Source: Pseudoscleropodium purum | Taxonomy: Eukaryota; Streptophyta; Bryopsida; Hypnales; Brachytheciaceae | DNA: 64,000 bases | Direction of reading: 5' to 3' | Assembly (NCBI GenBank): GCA_963969395.1 | Contig: OZ017804.1 | Coordinates: forward strand, 5,580,001-5,644,000 | Shown here: piece after piece, positions 34,688 to 55,270 of the stretch | Numbering within the stretch: the first letter of the stretch is position 1 | Layout of the letters: every line of letters begins with the position of its first letter | Program-made: the position numbers and the translations under genes | Notes under the pieces: model-generated | Seen by the model: the letters and a program-made list of their open reading frames with translations, nothing else | Told to the model about the DNA's origin: nothing | Database searches by the model: none

Positions 34688-37600
34688 TTAATCTTGCAGT
34701 ATCAATTCAGTCTCCTCATCGAGTATTACCGGTGGAGGAGACAAACCCTTTCCGAATGCTGCAATGAGGATTGCATCTGCACGACCTACAAAAATCAAGC
34801 GTTCAAATTAATCCCTCACTCTGATATGGTTTGTATCTTAAGAATAGAGAAGCTGAGCTTGTACCCAAAAGTGACTTAGCAGCAAGAAAAAAAACCAATA
34901 GAGAAACCGAAGCAGTGTTTACAAATTGACAATATCAGGTGTCACTAGAGTTAAATCCTTAAACTCGTTCAAAATGGGGTGCTAACCGTGTTTCAGAGAA
35001 AAGTAAGGGTAAATCTAATGAATAATGCCACGCATAGGTTTTGGCAATCCTAATTTGAAATAGTGCTTGATTTGAAGGATAACTCTAATATCTCAGTAAA
35101 CCAACAATCAATTCAAGACAAAGGTATTCTAGCTAAGCCTCAAAGGAGGAATTTCCGTACCATGATCCTTTTTGCGCTTCAGCTGAGGTCCCAAATCAGG
35201 GAAGAGAGTCATGGCCAGGATTCTACTATCATCCTGCATCCAAAGGACATTCGACAAAATCTCATCGTCATAAGACATTCCTATGTCTTGCCTCCGACAA
35301 CTTCATCGAACTTAAATGACTTTCATGGACACTTTCACCCCCTACTATTAACCCTTAAACGACGATGAATGACAAGGAATCCATCTATGTATTACAACAG
35401 AAGTGCAACTATTCATCCTCCAAATTTTGTGTGAAAAGGGGAGGTCTTGTACAGTAGTTTGACTTCCAATGAGCGCTTTTACATTTTTTGAAGCCAATGA
35501 TTTCCACGGACACTAGCCCATCCTTTAAGGGTTAAACTGCCTCGAGGGGATAAATGGGCTTCTAAAAGCCCTCACTTGATTCCCCAACATTACTTCTAAA
35601 TGCACTCACATGAGTACATACACGGAATTTTGCACATACAAAGTGTCATTACAGAGGGTTGAGAGTAAAGACATTTGGCAAAGAACACAGACCTTGGTAT
35701 ACTGTCTCCCAGATATTCCCATCGCGCTCTTCCATGCTTGAGCTCGCACAGGCACCACTTTGAAGCCTAAGGCCATTAATATTCCAACCCACATACCATA
35801 GCCGAAACCACAACCATACCAACCCTGCAACAAATGAAGCAATATCATCTTAGACAAGTGGAAGACAACAAGCTCAAATATTTCCACAAAAGTCTACCCA
35901 TACTTCGCATATCCATGTATGCACATAATTGACAAAATACATAATAGAGTCCATTGAAACCAAGAATAAAGAACTAAAGGTCCTAATACGATTGGATGCA
36001 ACATATGGTAGATTAGTGCATGCCATCAACTACCTGCTTTCCATCCTTTGGAAAAGGTGCGGCTTGCTCCACATATGCTACACTACCTGCAAGTGACCTT
36101 GCCAAAAGGCTATAATTAGAGCGGAGTAAAATAGATCAACTAATAGGTAACAACACCTAATTGTGACCATGGCCTAAAAGTGAACTGATTCAAATGTACA
36201 TGATCTGAACATGAGAACCTAGGTTTGCTTGAGAATTAGCACTTTGAAAATTAATAATTCAATCATAGAGTCCCAAGAAGCATGCTAGGATGCGTTGGAA
36301 TTCTCTCTCAAACTCCAATAGAAATGAAGGCAGTTTAATAAAAGGAACCATGTCCAAATGCATATTCGAATGCTCTTAGAAGTACATACCTAACCCACAG
36401 CTAACAAAAATAAAAAACACAAACTTGCAGGGAAAAATGACTACGGGTAACGAACGGAGGCAGGACCACAAGATGCACACCTTCTGGTGCATTGATCCCG
36501 TTCACAAGATCAACAATCGAGCTGGCATCATGCCGTCGTCTCATGGTTTTCCCAATCTGTACTTTCACACAGGGAACGTCCAGAACCTGCAGCACACGTC
36601 GTCAAGCAGGAAGGACCTCCGACAAAATATTCATCAGCTTTCCGATGCCTTGATGGATCTTGTCATCAACGACATGAAATACCAAAAATTTGAGTTCATT
36701 TGATTTCTTCATAAGTAAAAAGAAATGAGCGTCCGTGGGCAACGAGCATTGATCGGGTTTACCTCTTGACTAGCAGCCCGCAGGACGGCAATTGCACCAG
36801 AGACATCAGGATCTATCCCAAGCACACAAGCATTGCTAGGTACATCACTAACCTGCACGAATACAGGAGCATTAAATACATGTCCAAGACAAACTGGAAA
36901 ACGGTCAGCAAGCTGATTAATTACGCAAACATTTCCACGTTCTCATACCTACATTGAGACCATCAATTCCAACACTCCAAGCCGTTGCCTCCAGATCCTC
37001 GCACAGCTCCTCTGGCACTGCACATAGGCAGGCCACAGAAATAAATGAGACCTGCATCACAATTCCATAAGCAGCATATATTCAAGAAGTTTTTTCATTT
37101 CATTCTAGAAGATACACATGTACGAACACCTTCAGTTATGAACTACATGCTTACATTCTGCTAATTCTCCTTCCTCCAGATCTGATTCCTCTGCACTTGA
37201 TTTCTGACAATAGTCATTCTCCCTCGTAGTTTTCTCGACAATAATTTCAGAAATTTCCGTAGCAATTTTCATTCCTCTGATTAGCGATGGCTGCCTGGAT
37301 CTGCACAAGCCCAGCTATTAACTTCAGTGCAGAAACAAGAAAGGATCATACCAACTTTGAGATCCCTCTCCAGTTCATAATCGGGTTCATTATAGAGTTC
37401 TTCTTTCCAACTCTTGAAGAGAGTAACTTAAATACGACACCGATCACCTCAAAACGTTGTCACGTACAATTACAGGCAGCTCGGAATGTGAAGGAAGAGG
37501 AGATGAAATTACTTGTTCCTGACAAACGTTGAAGGTATGCGCAGTCTGGCCACCATTGGGACACTTAAGGACGACCAGTCGATAGTGGGCTCTACTTGGC

Positions 37601-38259
37601 AGAGGCGACATTTTGTAAGAATTCGACTTTTCCAGCATGCACACAAAGGTGCCGTTTCCTTCTGCCATTACAGGGTAAACAAACAATTCAGTTGCCTCCA
37701 CTTTGCGTTTCTCGTTGTCGATTCAAATCTGAATGGTTATCCTAAATACTATCCAGAATAACATCACAGACATAGCTACCATAACATTCTAAAATATATC
37801 GCTTGGGCCCTATCCACTATAGCACAAAAAGAATCTCGAGCACTAAGACATTAAACAGCTAGCCCACTTTTAAAGCAATTTCTTCTGTTGCTAGGCATGT
37901 AATATCAGTCCACATGCTGGGTGAAAGGACGTAAATAACTCTAATGCGAGCCACAGTCGCCTTCGCAAACATAAAATGAGCTTTTGCACAAAAAAAATCT
38001 GGATTCCTTTCTCAACTCATTATTCATTAGTTACAAAGGGTGTTCAGGCAGCTCAAGAACATTAGCGATAGTTTTTAAAAAGCAAAATTTTAACACAGAG
38101 AGCGTGAATTTAAATGACGGGTGAGCACAGTACCCGCTGGTTTTCAAAGAGACTGTGAAGCTTGCCCAAAGAAACAGACGACACCATCGACGGCGTGAAT
38201 CTTCCTGCCGCTATGGCAGCTCCCACAGTCGCCACACCCTTCCAAGGGCCTCCCTTCAT
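34688..38259 (-). CDS. MOC1: MOC1, chloroplast Holliday-junction resolvase (RuvC-like)
   Basis: Ten exons on the minus strand, all GT-AG and phase-consistent: 38259-38134, 37710-37448, 37300-37155, 37017-36953, 36852-36763, 36586-36481, 36086-36034, 35824-35693, 35233-35161, 34785-34688; 383 residues. The first exon (MKGGPWKGVATVGAAIAAGR...) is basic and Ser/Ala-rich, like a plastid transit peptide. The RuvC/RNase H-like core follows: LGIDPDVSGAIAVL (D214 candidate catalytic acid), VPCVKVQIGKTMRRRHDASS, AYVEQAAPFP (E272), GFGYGMWVGILMALGFKVVP, then KRKKDHGRADAILIAAFGKG (acids D350 and D355). The family cuts four-way junctions symmetrically and is needed to segregate plastid nucleoids. The weakest points are the start of exon 2 (acceptor AACGAG) and the acidic, family-variable residues 130-200. 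The last exon is read through a possible donor to the stop. Confidence 0.9.
35348..35535. mobile_element. 188-bp TTAA MITE in a MOC1 intron, carrying family R sequence
   Basis: Ends are TTAACCCTTAAA and its exact reverse complement TTTAAGGGTTAA. Inside are the family R blocks GATGAATGACAAGGAATC, CAACTATTCATCCTC, AAAAGGGGAGGTCTTG, TAGTTTGACTTCCAATGAG and GATTTCCACGGACAC. This is the only copy of family R in the window with clear terminal inverted repeats. It lies in the 459-bp intron between MOC1 exons 8 and 9 (35234-35692). Confidence 0.75.
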
Positions 38260-38893
38260 CGTTCTCTTCACGAATACAGGAATTCACTACTCGTCCCCCT
38301 TTCAAAGCCTCGTGGTTTAGGTTATTGTTCTCTCAGATTCTAGACTCTTGAATAGCAGGAACACCCTATTCACAGACGCACCAGTACACAGAGGAAAACC
38401 CCTAAATAAAACCTTCCAGTCACCCACTGCTCAATGTGATAATCAAGCTCTGGAACCAAGTTACTACGCAAGAAAATGCAAATCTAGCTCATGAAAAGCT
38501 CCAAAACGTTTGATATTACAGCAGGAAAGCCAATGACTACTCACTTAACAATTTCTCACTGGATATCATGGCCATTTGAAACCTCAACGAATTCTTACAT
38601 TATCCTGCAAATTTCTAAATCGGGAAAGCGTTGTCCAAAATGTGTGAACATACCTGCTCAGCACCCCAAAACGAGAACTCTTGGCATGGCAGTCCAGGTT
38701 ACAGGCCCCTCCTTCAACTTTGATCTCCGCATCCAGCCTGCAGTATCAACCAAACACCATTTGAAAATTAGAACCATTTGAAATTCTTTGAAAGAAATTG
38801 GATGAATCCTGCGCGTTGTGAACAGAAAGTCACAATAGATACTGAAATTACCGCGAAATTCGAGCTCCCTCTCTCCAACCGCATTGAAGTCCT

Positions 38894-39308
38894 GAGGCGA
38901 GCGCAGAATCAAATCTACCGTCAATCACAGCGCAAATCGAACAGGCGCTCGAGGCACTCGAAAGTGAGCGGAAACCCTCAATTTCGCTTCACTCCGAGTT
39001 TCAGAACAAACCTACTAATCCCTCGAAGTCATAGACAACGATAACTCTCAAGTCCTTTCAGCTAATTCACCAATCTCAAACGATCTCAAACTACTGGCAA
39101 ATAAACATTCACTTTTTTCAAAACTCCAGTTCCATTTCTTTTCGAAATTGAAGCAAAGCGCCAAGTACAAAACTTGAGAAACCTAAATAAACGCGGAGCG
39201 AAGTAACTTAACTCAGTCCACGCGAGGAAGGTCGAGAAGGTAGAGGGGAAATGCAAGTGGAGAGACCCCCGGCTATGGCTAAAACCCTGCTAAAACCTCA
39301 CTTGCAAG
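38894..39308 (-). promoter_or_regulatory. MOC1 5' leader, inverted duplicate of the RRC1 leader
   Basis: Read on the minus strand, this starts CTTGCAAGTGAGGTTTTAG and ends GATTCTGCGCTCGCCTC. It matches 47015-47423 on the plus strand over its whole length at about 80% identity, with small gaps. It lies upstream of the MOC1 first coding exon with about 630 bp between, presumably a leader intron or the rest of the 5' UTR. A frame matching the upstream frame at 47045 is present, but its ATG is ATA here. Confidence 0.75.
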
Positions 39309-39335
39309 ACCATGTGGCTTGAACAGCAATTAAGG

Positions 39336-39641
39336 TAGTCTGCTCATAAAGCGACCATTTAAGAGCTGGTTGCTTTTGGAGGGGAGCTAAACTCTTTGAA
39401 ACAATTTTCAGCAAATTTTTAAAGAAAGAAAAATGGAAATGGCATCTAATCCAAGTTGTTTCATATTTTTTGAATCTTTGGGGAATTAGTTATAAATTTT
39501 TGAAGTTGAAATGCAGTGGTCATTGAAGTGCTCTAAAAGCAACCACCTCCTGAAATGTACACTGCTCGTACATTGAAGAAAGCAAAATGTACCTCCATGT
39601 CATGATTGCTTTTAGAACATGGACTTATTTAGAGCAGACTA
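39336..39641. mobile_element. ~306-bp element with short inverted repeats (TAGTCTGCTC)
   Basis: TAGTCTGCTC at 39336-39345 is inverted at 39632-39641 (GAGCAGACTA). Further in, GGTTGCTTTTGGAG is matched by the reverse complement of CTCTAAAAGCAACC. The element sits just upstream of the MOC1 leader. Short, imperfect arms make this a tentative MITE. Confidence 0.45.
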
Positions 39642-39649
39642 CTATAGCC

Positions 39650-42600
39650 CTAAATGGGTGAGGACTCCAAGGATTTGTCTTACAAATGTGGCGAGCTCCC
39701 CAAGAAAGAGGGGGAATTTTTTTATTTTCTTACAATTTTCACTATTTTCAAGGAAGAATATCATAGGTGCATTAGAATAGTATGAGAATGTGAGAAACAA
39801 TGTTCGGTAAGAACGTGTGACTAAGATAGTTTAAAGTTAACTAGTGCAATTGGAAAAAAAATAGTTGCAATTTCTATGAAAAAATCTACAAAGATTTTGT
39901 TTTGAATAAAAGATAAATGAAAATAAACAAATTCTATACTTTAAAAATTGAATCAATTTGGAAATTGAAGAAAAAAACTCGTGAAAACTCAAAAAAAATT
40001 CCAAGCACTAGTGTGAATCAAAGAAAAATAGTTCATCGGGTTTAGATTGAGACATTTCAATTCCATTTCAAAAATATTAGTACTAATAATGTTGTTGTTT
40101 TAAATTTTTAAATTAATAATGTATTTAAAATTATTATTATATTTTTTTAATTTTAGAATAGAAATTCAATTTTTTAATGCAAAAATATTGAATTAAACAC
40201 CAATGGTGTAAAAATCTTTTTGTCAAAAGATTCAAAGTATAATGATTTAGTTCGGTAAGGTGCAAACCAAATCTATTTCATTTTCAATACTAACAACTTG
40301 TTAAATTTTTTTTCACTAAAAATTTTCACACTTTTTTATACTATTTTAGTGCAAGATTATATTATTGGAATACAATAACAAAATTTTTATTTTTGTTTTA
40401 TACAATATAATAAGACAATTTTAGAGTATTTAAAGATGAAATATACACATGAAAGTTCAAGATTTAACACATGTCTTATTTGAACTTTTAAATAAGTTCA
40501 CAAGATTGCTTAATTTTTCTGTGTAGATAGGAAAAATAAAATATTACAACTCATTGATTATATTCACATAGTTAATTATTCCTTACACTAATCAATATCT
40601 ATTAATAAATTAGAAATATAAAATGAAAAAATCTTTGAAGATTGTTGATTAAATATAAAATAATTCCAGAAGATATTAATGCTATTTAATTAATTACTTT
40701 CAAATGCTAAGTGCTAGCTAATTTAATTATTGTTTTATTTTAAAATTATTTTGTATTGAAATTAGTTTTAGAAATTACCTTGGAAAGGTGAAAAATATAA
40801 TTTAAAAATTTGTTCTTTGAAGTAAAACAAAAAATCTTTCTTTAAATCTAGAATGTTTAAATAGAAAGTTTAAGAATTATATTTTGTATAAGTATTAAAC
40901 AATTATTACAATAATTTACAATGACCTCGCCAGGGTTGCCAACCTTGTAGTTAGGAATCATGTTGTACTCTCAAAAAAACAATTCATATTATATCAAGCA
41001 ATAAAAAACTGAGAATTAAACAATTGACAAAATTCATTTGTCCAAAAATGAATATTATGTAAATAAATAATATAAAATGACAATAGTGTGCAATTATAGA
41101 TTTTTTAAATATAGGATACAATGTGATTTTTGACATCTTATTAGTGCTACTATTGGATGTTTATTAAATCCAAAATTCTTCCTCCAAAATGTCAAATTTT
41201 GTTATAAATTTTATTTAATAACAAAATTTTAATATTATAATTTTTAAAAATTATTCAAGGCTTGCTAAATTTGTTTGAAATAAATAATGAATTTACTATG
41301 ACATCTAAAAGTGAAAGAACTAAAATAATTTATTTTGTATACATAATTATAAAAGAAATATCAAATAAGTTGTATTATATCTTTAAAAATATTAAGTATA
41401 TTCTTTCTAATCTAAAAAATCTTGAATTGATTCAAGTTGGTTGAATAATTTAAGAGTCATAGTGTAGATTGTTTTGTTTATAAAAGGAGAGTCTTCTAAA
41501 GCTTCATGTAGGACCTATAAGGAACTTGATGAAGTTCATCTAAGCAAGTAGAAAAGGAATTTTTGTCTATACTTTAGTAATGTGACTATCATAGTGAATT
41601 ATTGCTTCATGATTTTCATACTATGTCTTGAATCATTTAATATATTAGAAGATTTTCAGTTGCTTTGGAGGGATGCGAGTTCCCTAAGGTTTTCAAACTT
41701 TGGGAATTTGCTACACCTATTGCTTGATGTGGCTTAGTGACTGCCACGTCATTAAAAATATTTCAATTTTTTTTTTCATTTTAAAATTAAAAAAATCTAA
41801 TAGCAAATATTTTTTGGTTACTAAGAAAATAGCGATGGGAACGACCCTAAAACAGCCTTTCCAACCCCCTAAAAATCCTCTTATATAGAGATGGGAAAAA
41901 TAAAACTTGCAAAAATCAAGCTATATTTTTTTGGCCTTTAAAGCTTTAAATCTATATTTCCTTTCCAACTAGGAGGTCTTAGAGATGAAATTGGTTTCAA
42001 AATTCATTTGCCAAAAATTCCAAGTAAAAACATTCTATACAAGTCATATAGAACTTTATTTTTTTGTGGAAAGTAGTGGTGGTAGAGTTTTTTTAAGTGT
42101 TTTATTACAAAATCTTTTTTTTGATATTATATTTTTTAGAAACAATACAAATGTTTGATTACAAGATCATGAATTTGGAACTCATTTGGAGCCATTTTTT
42201 ATTTAATGATTCACTTTGAATGCATAATGGAGATATTGTGGTCATTTGACTAAAATTGATGTTTAAAAGTTTTAATTAGAATTTACATTTAACATTTATG
42301 TCATTTAAACAAAAAGTATTCTATAAAATGTAATTATTCTAAATATAAAATGTTTAGTCACAAATATAATTTATATTGTAGATCCTTCATATCATAAAGA
42401 TTTTAGAGAAAAAGTATAGATTTTCTAACAAAAAGATAAAACTTCATTACATGTAGTATTCTTAGAGTCATTGTCTTGTATATTTAATTACAAATGTAAC
42501 AAATTGCAACCATTATTCATATTACTTCACAAAATACTTCAATTAGTATGATATTAACTTTTTATATTGTATTTTTCAATCAGAATAAAATTTATTTAAA

Positions 42601-45600
42601 AAAAATTTAACATCTTAATAATAGAATAATGACATTATTTTTTTCTTCTCCCAATAATTACTTTAAAAAACTACAAATTCATTTAATTCCTCTTTTGAAC
42701 TCATTGCTTTTGTAAGAAACTTTGGGGGTTCTTGATGACATCATATATGAAAAATTGATGAGGCACATGTGTCATTTTTTCATTGGTGGTTAAGCTTTTT
42801 ACAAAATCTTTAAAAGGGATACACATGTCACTTTTCTAATGGTTGAGAAAAAGAAATGTGTGCTTGTGATACCACCATTATATGTGTATTTCTTTGACAT
42901 TGTCTACTTGCAAATCAACAACAATTTTAGTATGTGAGCATGAAAATGTGAGCATGTGGGCTTTGAGCGTGTATATAAGTAGATATACTACAAACATTGA
43001 AGGTGCTTATTATGTAAACACCTATAATATAGGTATTTATATTATGATTAATCTATAATTGTGAAAGGTTTCTATAATATAGATACCTATAACATAGGTG
43101 TATAGTCTTTTAGGCTCATGTAAACATGCTCCTAAACTCACATAATAACAACCTTCTATGTATAGATACCCATTCGTATGGGTATGTATATATTCATATA
43201 TTTTTGTTCTTATTCTATATGTATTTCATATTTCATATCATATTCATATTCAATATCGTTTTTAGTATACTGGAGAATCAACAATCATTGTAATTCCTTA
43301 ATTGGTTAGATTGATGGTCTTGGAGTTTTAAAACATTTTTTAACATGTGAAGGGTTGCAAATTAGCAATGGGCAAGGGTGTTTGCTTCTTTTTGTCTCAT
43401 TGTCATTGTAATAGAGTGTTAGTTTCCAAGAAAAACATTCATGCTTTTCCTCCAATTTTCATGTAATTTTTCTACTTGGTTGTAGAAATATTACATCAAA
43501 AAACTTGAGCATATTGTAATAAACTTCTTCTTAAATAAATTCATGAATTGTGCTTACAAATCCACCCCAAACTCATATTTGTATTCTTAAGGAACCTCGG
43601 TAAATAGGATGTATTCATATGAATTTGTATGAATATACATGTATTCTACATATATTTTATATTTTGTACCCATATTTGTATCTATATCCATATTTTATAT
43701 CTATATTTTGTGTCTATATTTGGACGGCCAAGATGTTCTATTCAAGGGACATCAAAGGCTTTGGTTTTTTTCAAAAGATCAATGGCATTTGGAGGGATGG
43801 AGCGAACTCAAATCATTGGCTATGAATTTTTCCAGAAGGAAGAGGGAGAAATTGAAATAATAACACTATATATTTTCTTCTTTTTGCCTCATTGTCATTG
43901 TTATTGTCATAAAAAATAAATAAGCATTGTAGAGAAAAAAATTTATAACAATAGTGCATTTTACATTGATTGCATCAATTTAAGTGAATACAAAAAAAAC
44001 TATTTTGTACCACATTGAAATCTACATTCATAGGGAAAAAACACAAATCCTATAGAAATCTTAAATATGATGATGATTTTACAAATCAAAGTATATTTAT
44101 AAATTACTAAATGAGTGTCCAATGTAAAACAATATTTATTCAATTATAACCCAAGTGCTTTTGAAGTCATTGGGTCTTGTTAATAGCTAATTCTTTTGAT
44201 ACAATGTTAAACTAGCCTATGACAAAGAAATTACCTAACAAGGCTAATGTGTGAATCTAAAAATGTAAACCTATAAGCCTTGAATTTAGGTGTAAGTAGA
44301 TACCTTACAACCATTGAAGTGTTAGTAACATAAGTACCTATAACATAGGTACACTTTGACTATCAAAGGTGTCAATAACATAAGTGCTTAGGCTTATGAG
44401 TTCAAGATTCTAAGCTCACATACTAGCAACCTTGGCAAACCAACTCTACAGCAAATGCGTAGGGAATAGCTTATTTCAATCTTACATATAATTAGGACAA
44501 TTTTTTTTCAATAAATGAGATTTGGGCTACATTAGGTTGAATTAGTGACCATAATTAATGTCTTGGGTAATGGTATCGGAGTATTTAGTGATTGCTATAG
44601 GAACTTTTACATTATAGTGTAAATTCATCACAAGAAGTGACCTTTTCAAGCCTTCGTATTGTAGTCATATTAAGGAAATGTTGTGAATACTTTAAGTGAG
44701 GAAGATGACCATTATGGATACATTTTTTGTTGGTTTGAAGGTAGTCTAAAGTTTTTTGTGGGCTAATTGGGTAGCACACTTAAATTCTTTTAATAAATTT
44801 GTATGTTATCAAAAAAATATAATTTCAATTATTTTCTTTATTTTTCACATTTATCTTTGTAAAGAAAAAAATTTAAAATTTTTCAACAATGCCAATAAGT
44901 TAAATTGATGATTTTGCCTATCAAGGACTAGTTTATCTTATTGTATCATAGACCAAATTTTTAGGTTTATGTGTTTTTTAAGTTAGTATTCACTTTCATG
45001 CAATATCTTATAAGAGTAATTTTTTTATTACCTTCAAAACTTAGTTGTTGAGATATTAACCATTGAGTCTTAATATTTTGTCTTCTTTCTATTAATTTTC
45101 TAAGAATCTACTCCATTCAATAATACTATGCTTTTGGAACATTGAAGACTTTCCAAAAAAAATTGTACTCATTTTGAAGTTCATTCTATTTGAAATCCGA
45201 TTTCATAATCTTTTAACAATTCAAAAGTTTTCAGGAAAGTATTTGGATAAAGAATTCCAAGTAATTTCCATTTGCAAGAGTTTTTTTTATAATTCATTTA
45301 TTTTATAAAAAGATATTTTAGATGAACTTTTGTGGCGCAACCTTAAGCTAAGCATTTGGGAAGATTTGAAGGCAACAAAGCTTGTTTTGAATATATTTCC
45401 TTTGTTGTTTCTCCCCACAATGAAGGAACAACCAACTATTAGATTTAAAAAAAAATGAAAGTGAAAACTTTTAAAATGAAAAAAATTGTTTTTTTTTATA
45501 AAAATGACATAGCATTGTTTTGACTGTGTCAGATTGTATAACTAATAGCCTTTCTAGCATTTTCAAAGCTAAGGAACTCGCAATCTTGTAGAGCCCTCAA

Positions 45601-47000
45601 ATATCATGCAATGTGAAGAATTGACTCTTTGTAAATTGTACTAGAAAAATCTTGACATCAAACATTTTATATAGTCAAAGTCAATCTTTACTTCAACACT
45701 TCCAAAAATCTTAATTGTTTGAAAGATTGTGACATTCATTTGGACATTCTATGCCTTTATAATTAACCATCACCTTAATACTTGAGGAATGTTGCTATCT
45801 TCTTCATCTTAACATTCAACATTCTATACCTTCATAGCTATAGTTAGTCTTCACTTTATTAGCCAGAGAGAATTAACCTTGTCATTGTTCTAATGTCTGT
45901 CATTCTATATAGTCATACTCATTGACCTTGTAGGACATTAAATCTTGCATTTGAAGTGGACCCAACAACTTTTGTGACATTAGACATTCAATACCTTCAT
46001 AGTCAATCTTAAGAAAGAATTGCCTCCTTCATTAAATATCCTTATCGTCACAATTCTGACCTCAAATCTCATAAATTTTATGTCTTTATAGTCAATCTTC
46101 ACCCTAACAACTAGGAAAAATTGGTCCCCTTACTGCTCCAAGCTTAGCATTTCACAAATGAAGCTTAATTTTGAGTTCATATTATAGTCATATTTCCTAT
46201 TTTTAGAAATTTGAACTCTTGTTTGGATTAATTGCCGTCCATATTTATTTGCAAATTCCTTTTTTACACAACCTCAAGGTGTTTTGTACACACTAATGCT
46301 GGTACAATAGATGGTCAACTACAAGAATAAACAATTCAAAACTAATTACATCTCTATAGTTGCAGAAAAATCCTCACACTACACATGTAAAGCAAAACTA
46401 TGTCCAAACATTCTTTGTGTTCAAAATACACCAAACCAAAGTACAATCCTAAGTTAATCCAATCCAAACATGATAAAATTCAACACATCAAATTCGCTTC
46501 TTGTAATGATTGCTTCTCCCTAACTTTGTAATTCTATGAAAAAATCAATTACTACTACACAATCTAACAAATTTACTATGGACAACGCAACTACTAATTA
46601 TAGTTACTATTGACTCCAAAGGAATGACATGTATTCCGTCCATCACAAGACCGTACGAAGAGTTCAAACTCCCATAATCAACCATCAAAAATGCTCTAAA
46701 TAACATCAACATTATTGCCTTGAAACATGCAGCTTACATTCTCCTTTGCAAGAGAAAACTTGGAAAAAACCAAACCCTTCCCTTAAATTTTCCCCACTTT
46801 AAATAATCCTAACATCAACATTTCCATCCACGATCTTCTACAAACAGATCCTTAGTATTTGGAGATAGTTACTACTTCTTAGTCCTAGTATTGCACAGAG
46901 TCTGCCCTCTAACGAGGGTATGTAGTCTTAGAGCCTCTCTCCATGACTTCCCGAGAGAAGTCGAGGAGTGTTGTGGGGAAGCCCAATAGCGGTTGGAGTT
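39650..47000. other. AT-rich, gene-free region between MOC1 and RRC1 leaders
   Basis: About 7.3 kb with very high A+T, long A and T runs and only chance frames. It contains a diverged direct duplication (about 42960-43140 and 44280-44430; shared AAGTAGATA, CATTGAAG, CCTATAACATAGGT, CTCACATA) and a degenerate tandem array at 45640-46140. No protein motif was seen. Confidence 0.6.
45640..46140 (+). repeat. Degenerate tandem array, unit about 80-90 bp, about six units
   Basis: The theme GACATT...ACATTCTATACCTTCATAG TCAATCTTCAC recurs with drift at about 45653, 45732, 45812, 45893, 45980 and 46063 (for example CATTCTATGCCTTTATAA, CATTCTATACCTTCATAG, CATTCAATACCTTCATAG, TTTTATGTCTTTATAG). Each unit is followed by an AACTAGGAAAAATTG-like block. 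Confidence 0.55.
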
Positions 47001-47014
47001 ACTTCTCTCTCGCT

Positions 47015-47423
47015 TCTTGCAAGTGAGGTTTTAGGGTTTTAGCCATGGCCGGGCGATTGTCCACTTTCATTTCACCTTTATTTTCTCGGCCTCCGTCGCG
47101 AGGACTTCTTCGATCCGCGTTGTTTTAGGTTTTTGAAGTTTTGTACTTGGCGCACTGCTTCAATCAATTTCGAAAAGGAATCGAACGGGAGTTTTATAAA
47201 AAGAGAATATTTATTTGGCAGTAGTTTGAGATCGTTTCGGATTTGGTGAATTAGCTGAAAGGACTTCAGAGTTATCGTTGTTGATGTCTTCGAGGGATTA
47301 GTAGATTTTTTCCTGAAACTCGGGGTGGAGCGAAATTTAGGGTTTTCGCTCTCCTTTGAGTGCATTGAGCACCTGTTTGATACGCGATGTGATTGATGGT
47401 AGATTTGATTCTGCGCTCGCCTC
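47015..47423 (+). promoter_or_regulatory. RRC1 5' leader, inverted duplicate of the MOC1 leader
   Basis: Starts CTTGCAAGTGAGGTTTTAG and ends GATTCTGCGCTCGCCTC, matching 39308-38894 on the other strand. It lies 74 bp upstream of the RRC1 start codon and is probably its 5' UTR. It contains an upstream reading frame at 47045-47128. Confidence 0.75.
47045..47128 (+). CDS. Upstream open reading frame in the RRC1 leader (27 residues)
   Basis: ATG in a strong plant context (GCCATGGCC) opens a 27-residue frame ending TAG: MAGRLSTFISPLFSRPPSRG and a further LLRSALF. It has no acidic residues and is rich in Arg and Ser, like the front of an organelle-targeting peptide. The duplicate near MOC1 preserves a similar frame (AGGLSTCISPLPSRPSSRG) but lacks the ATG. 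It could repress RRC1 translation or be the relic of a former first exon. There is no proof that it is translated. Confidence 0.4.
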   Translation: MAGRLSTFISPLFSRPPSRGLLRSALF

Positions 47424-47496
47424 GTCCATTATAAGTTTACCTTTCTGCAACCCTGGGTGCTTTGTATGCATTCTTCGGGGTAGGACTCCAGATACG

Positions 47497-55270
<7,774 letters not shown>

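Noticed and set aside
34154..34879. 241-codon plus-strand frame
   Set aside because: Overlaps the last MOC1 exon antisense, has low-complexity composition and no motif. The minus-strand MOC1 exon explains the conservation.
43619..43919. Overlapping Tyr/Ile-rich frames around 43.6-43.9 kb
   Set aside because: Arise from TAT-rich simple sequence in three frames at once, without codon bias.
47078..47365. 95-codon minus-strand frame in the RRC1 leader, with a counterpart at 38778-39044
   Set aside because: Both are antisense to the duplicated leader. Similarity comes from the DNA duplication and the frames do not share boundaries.
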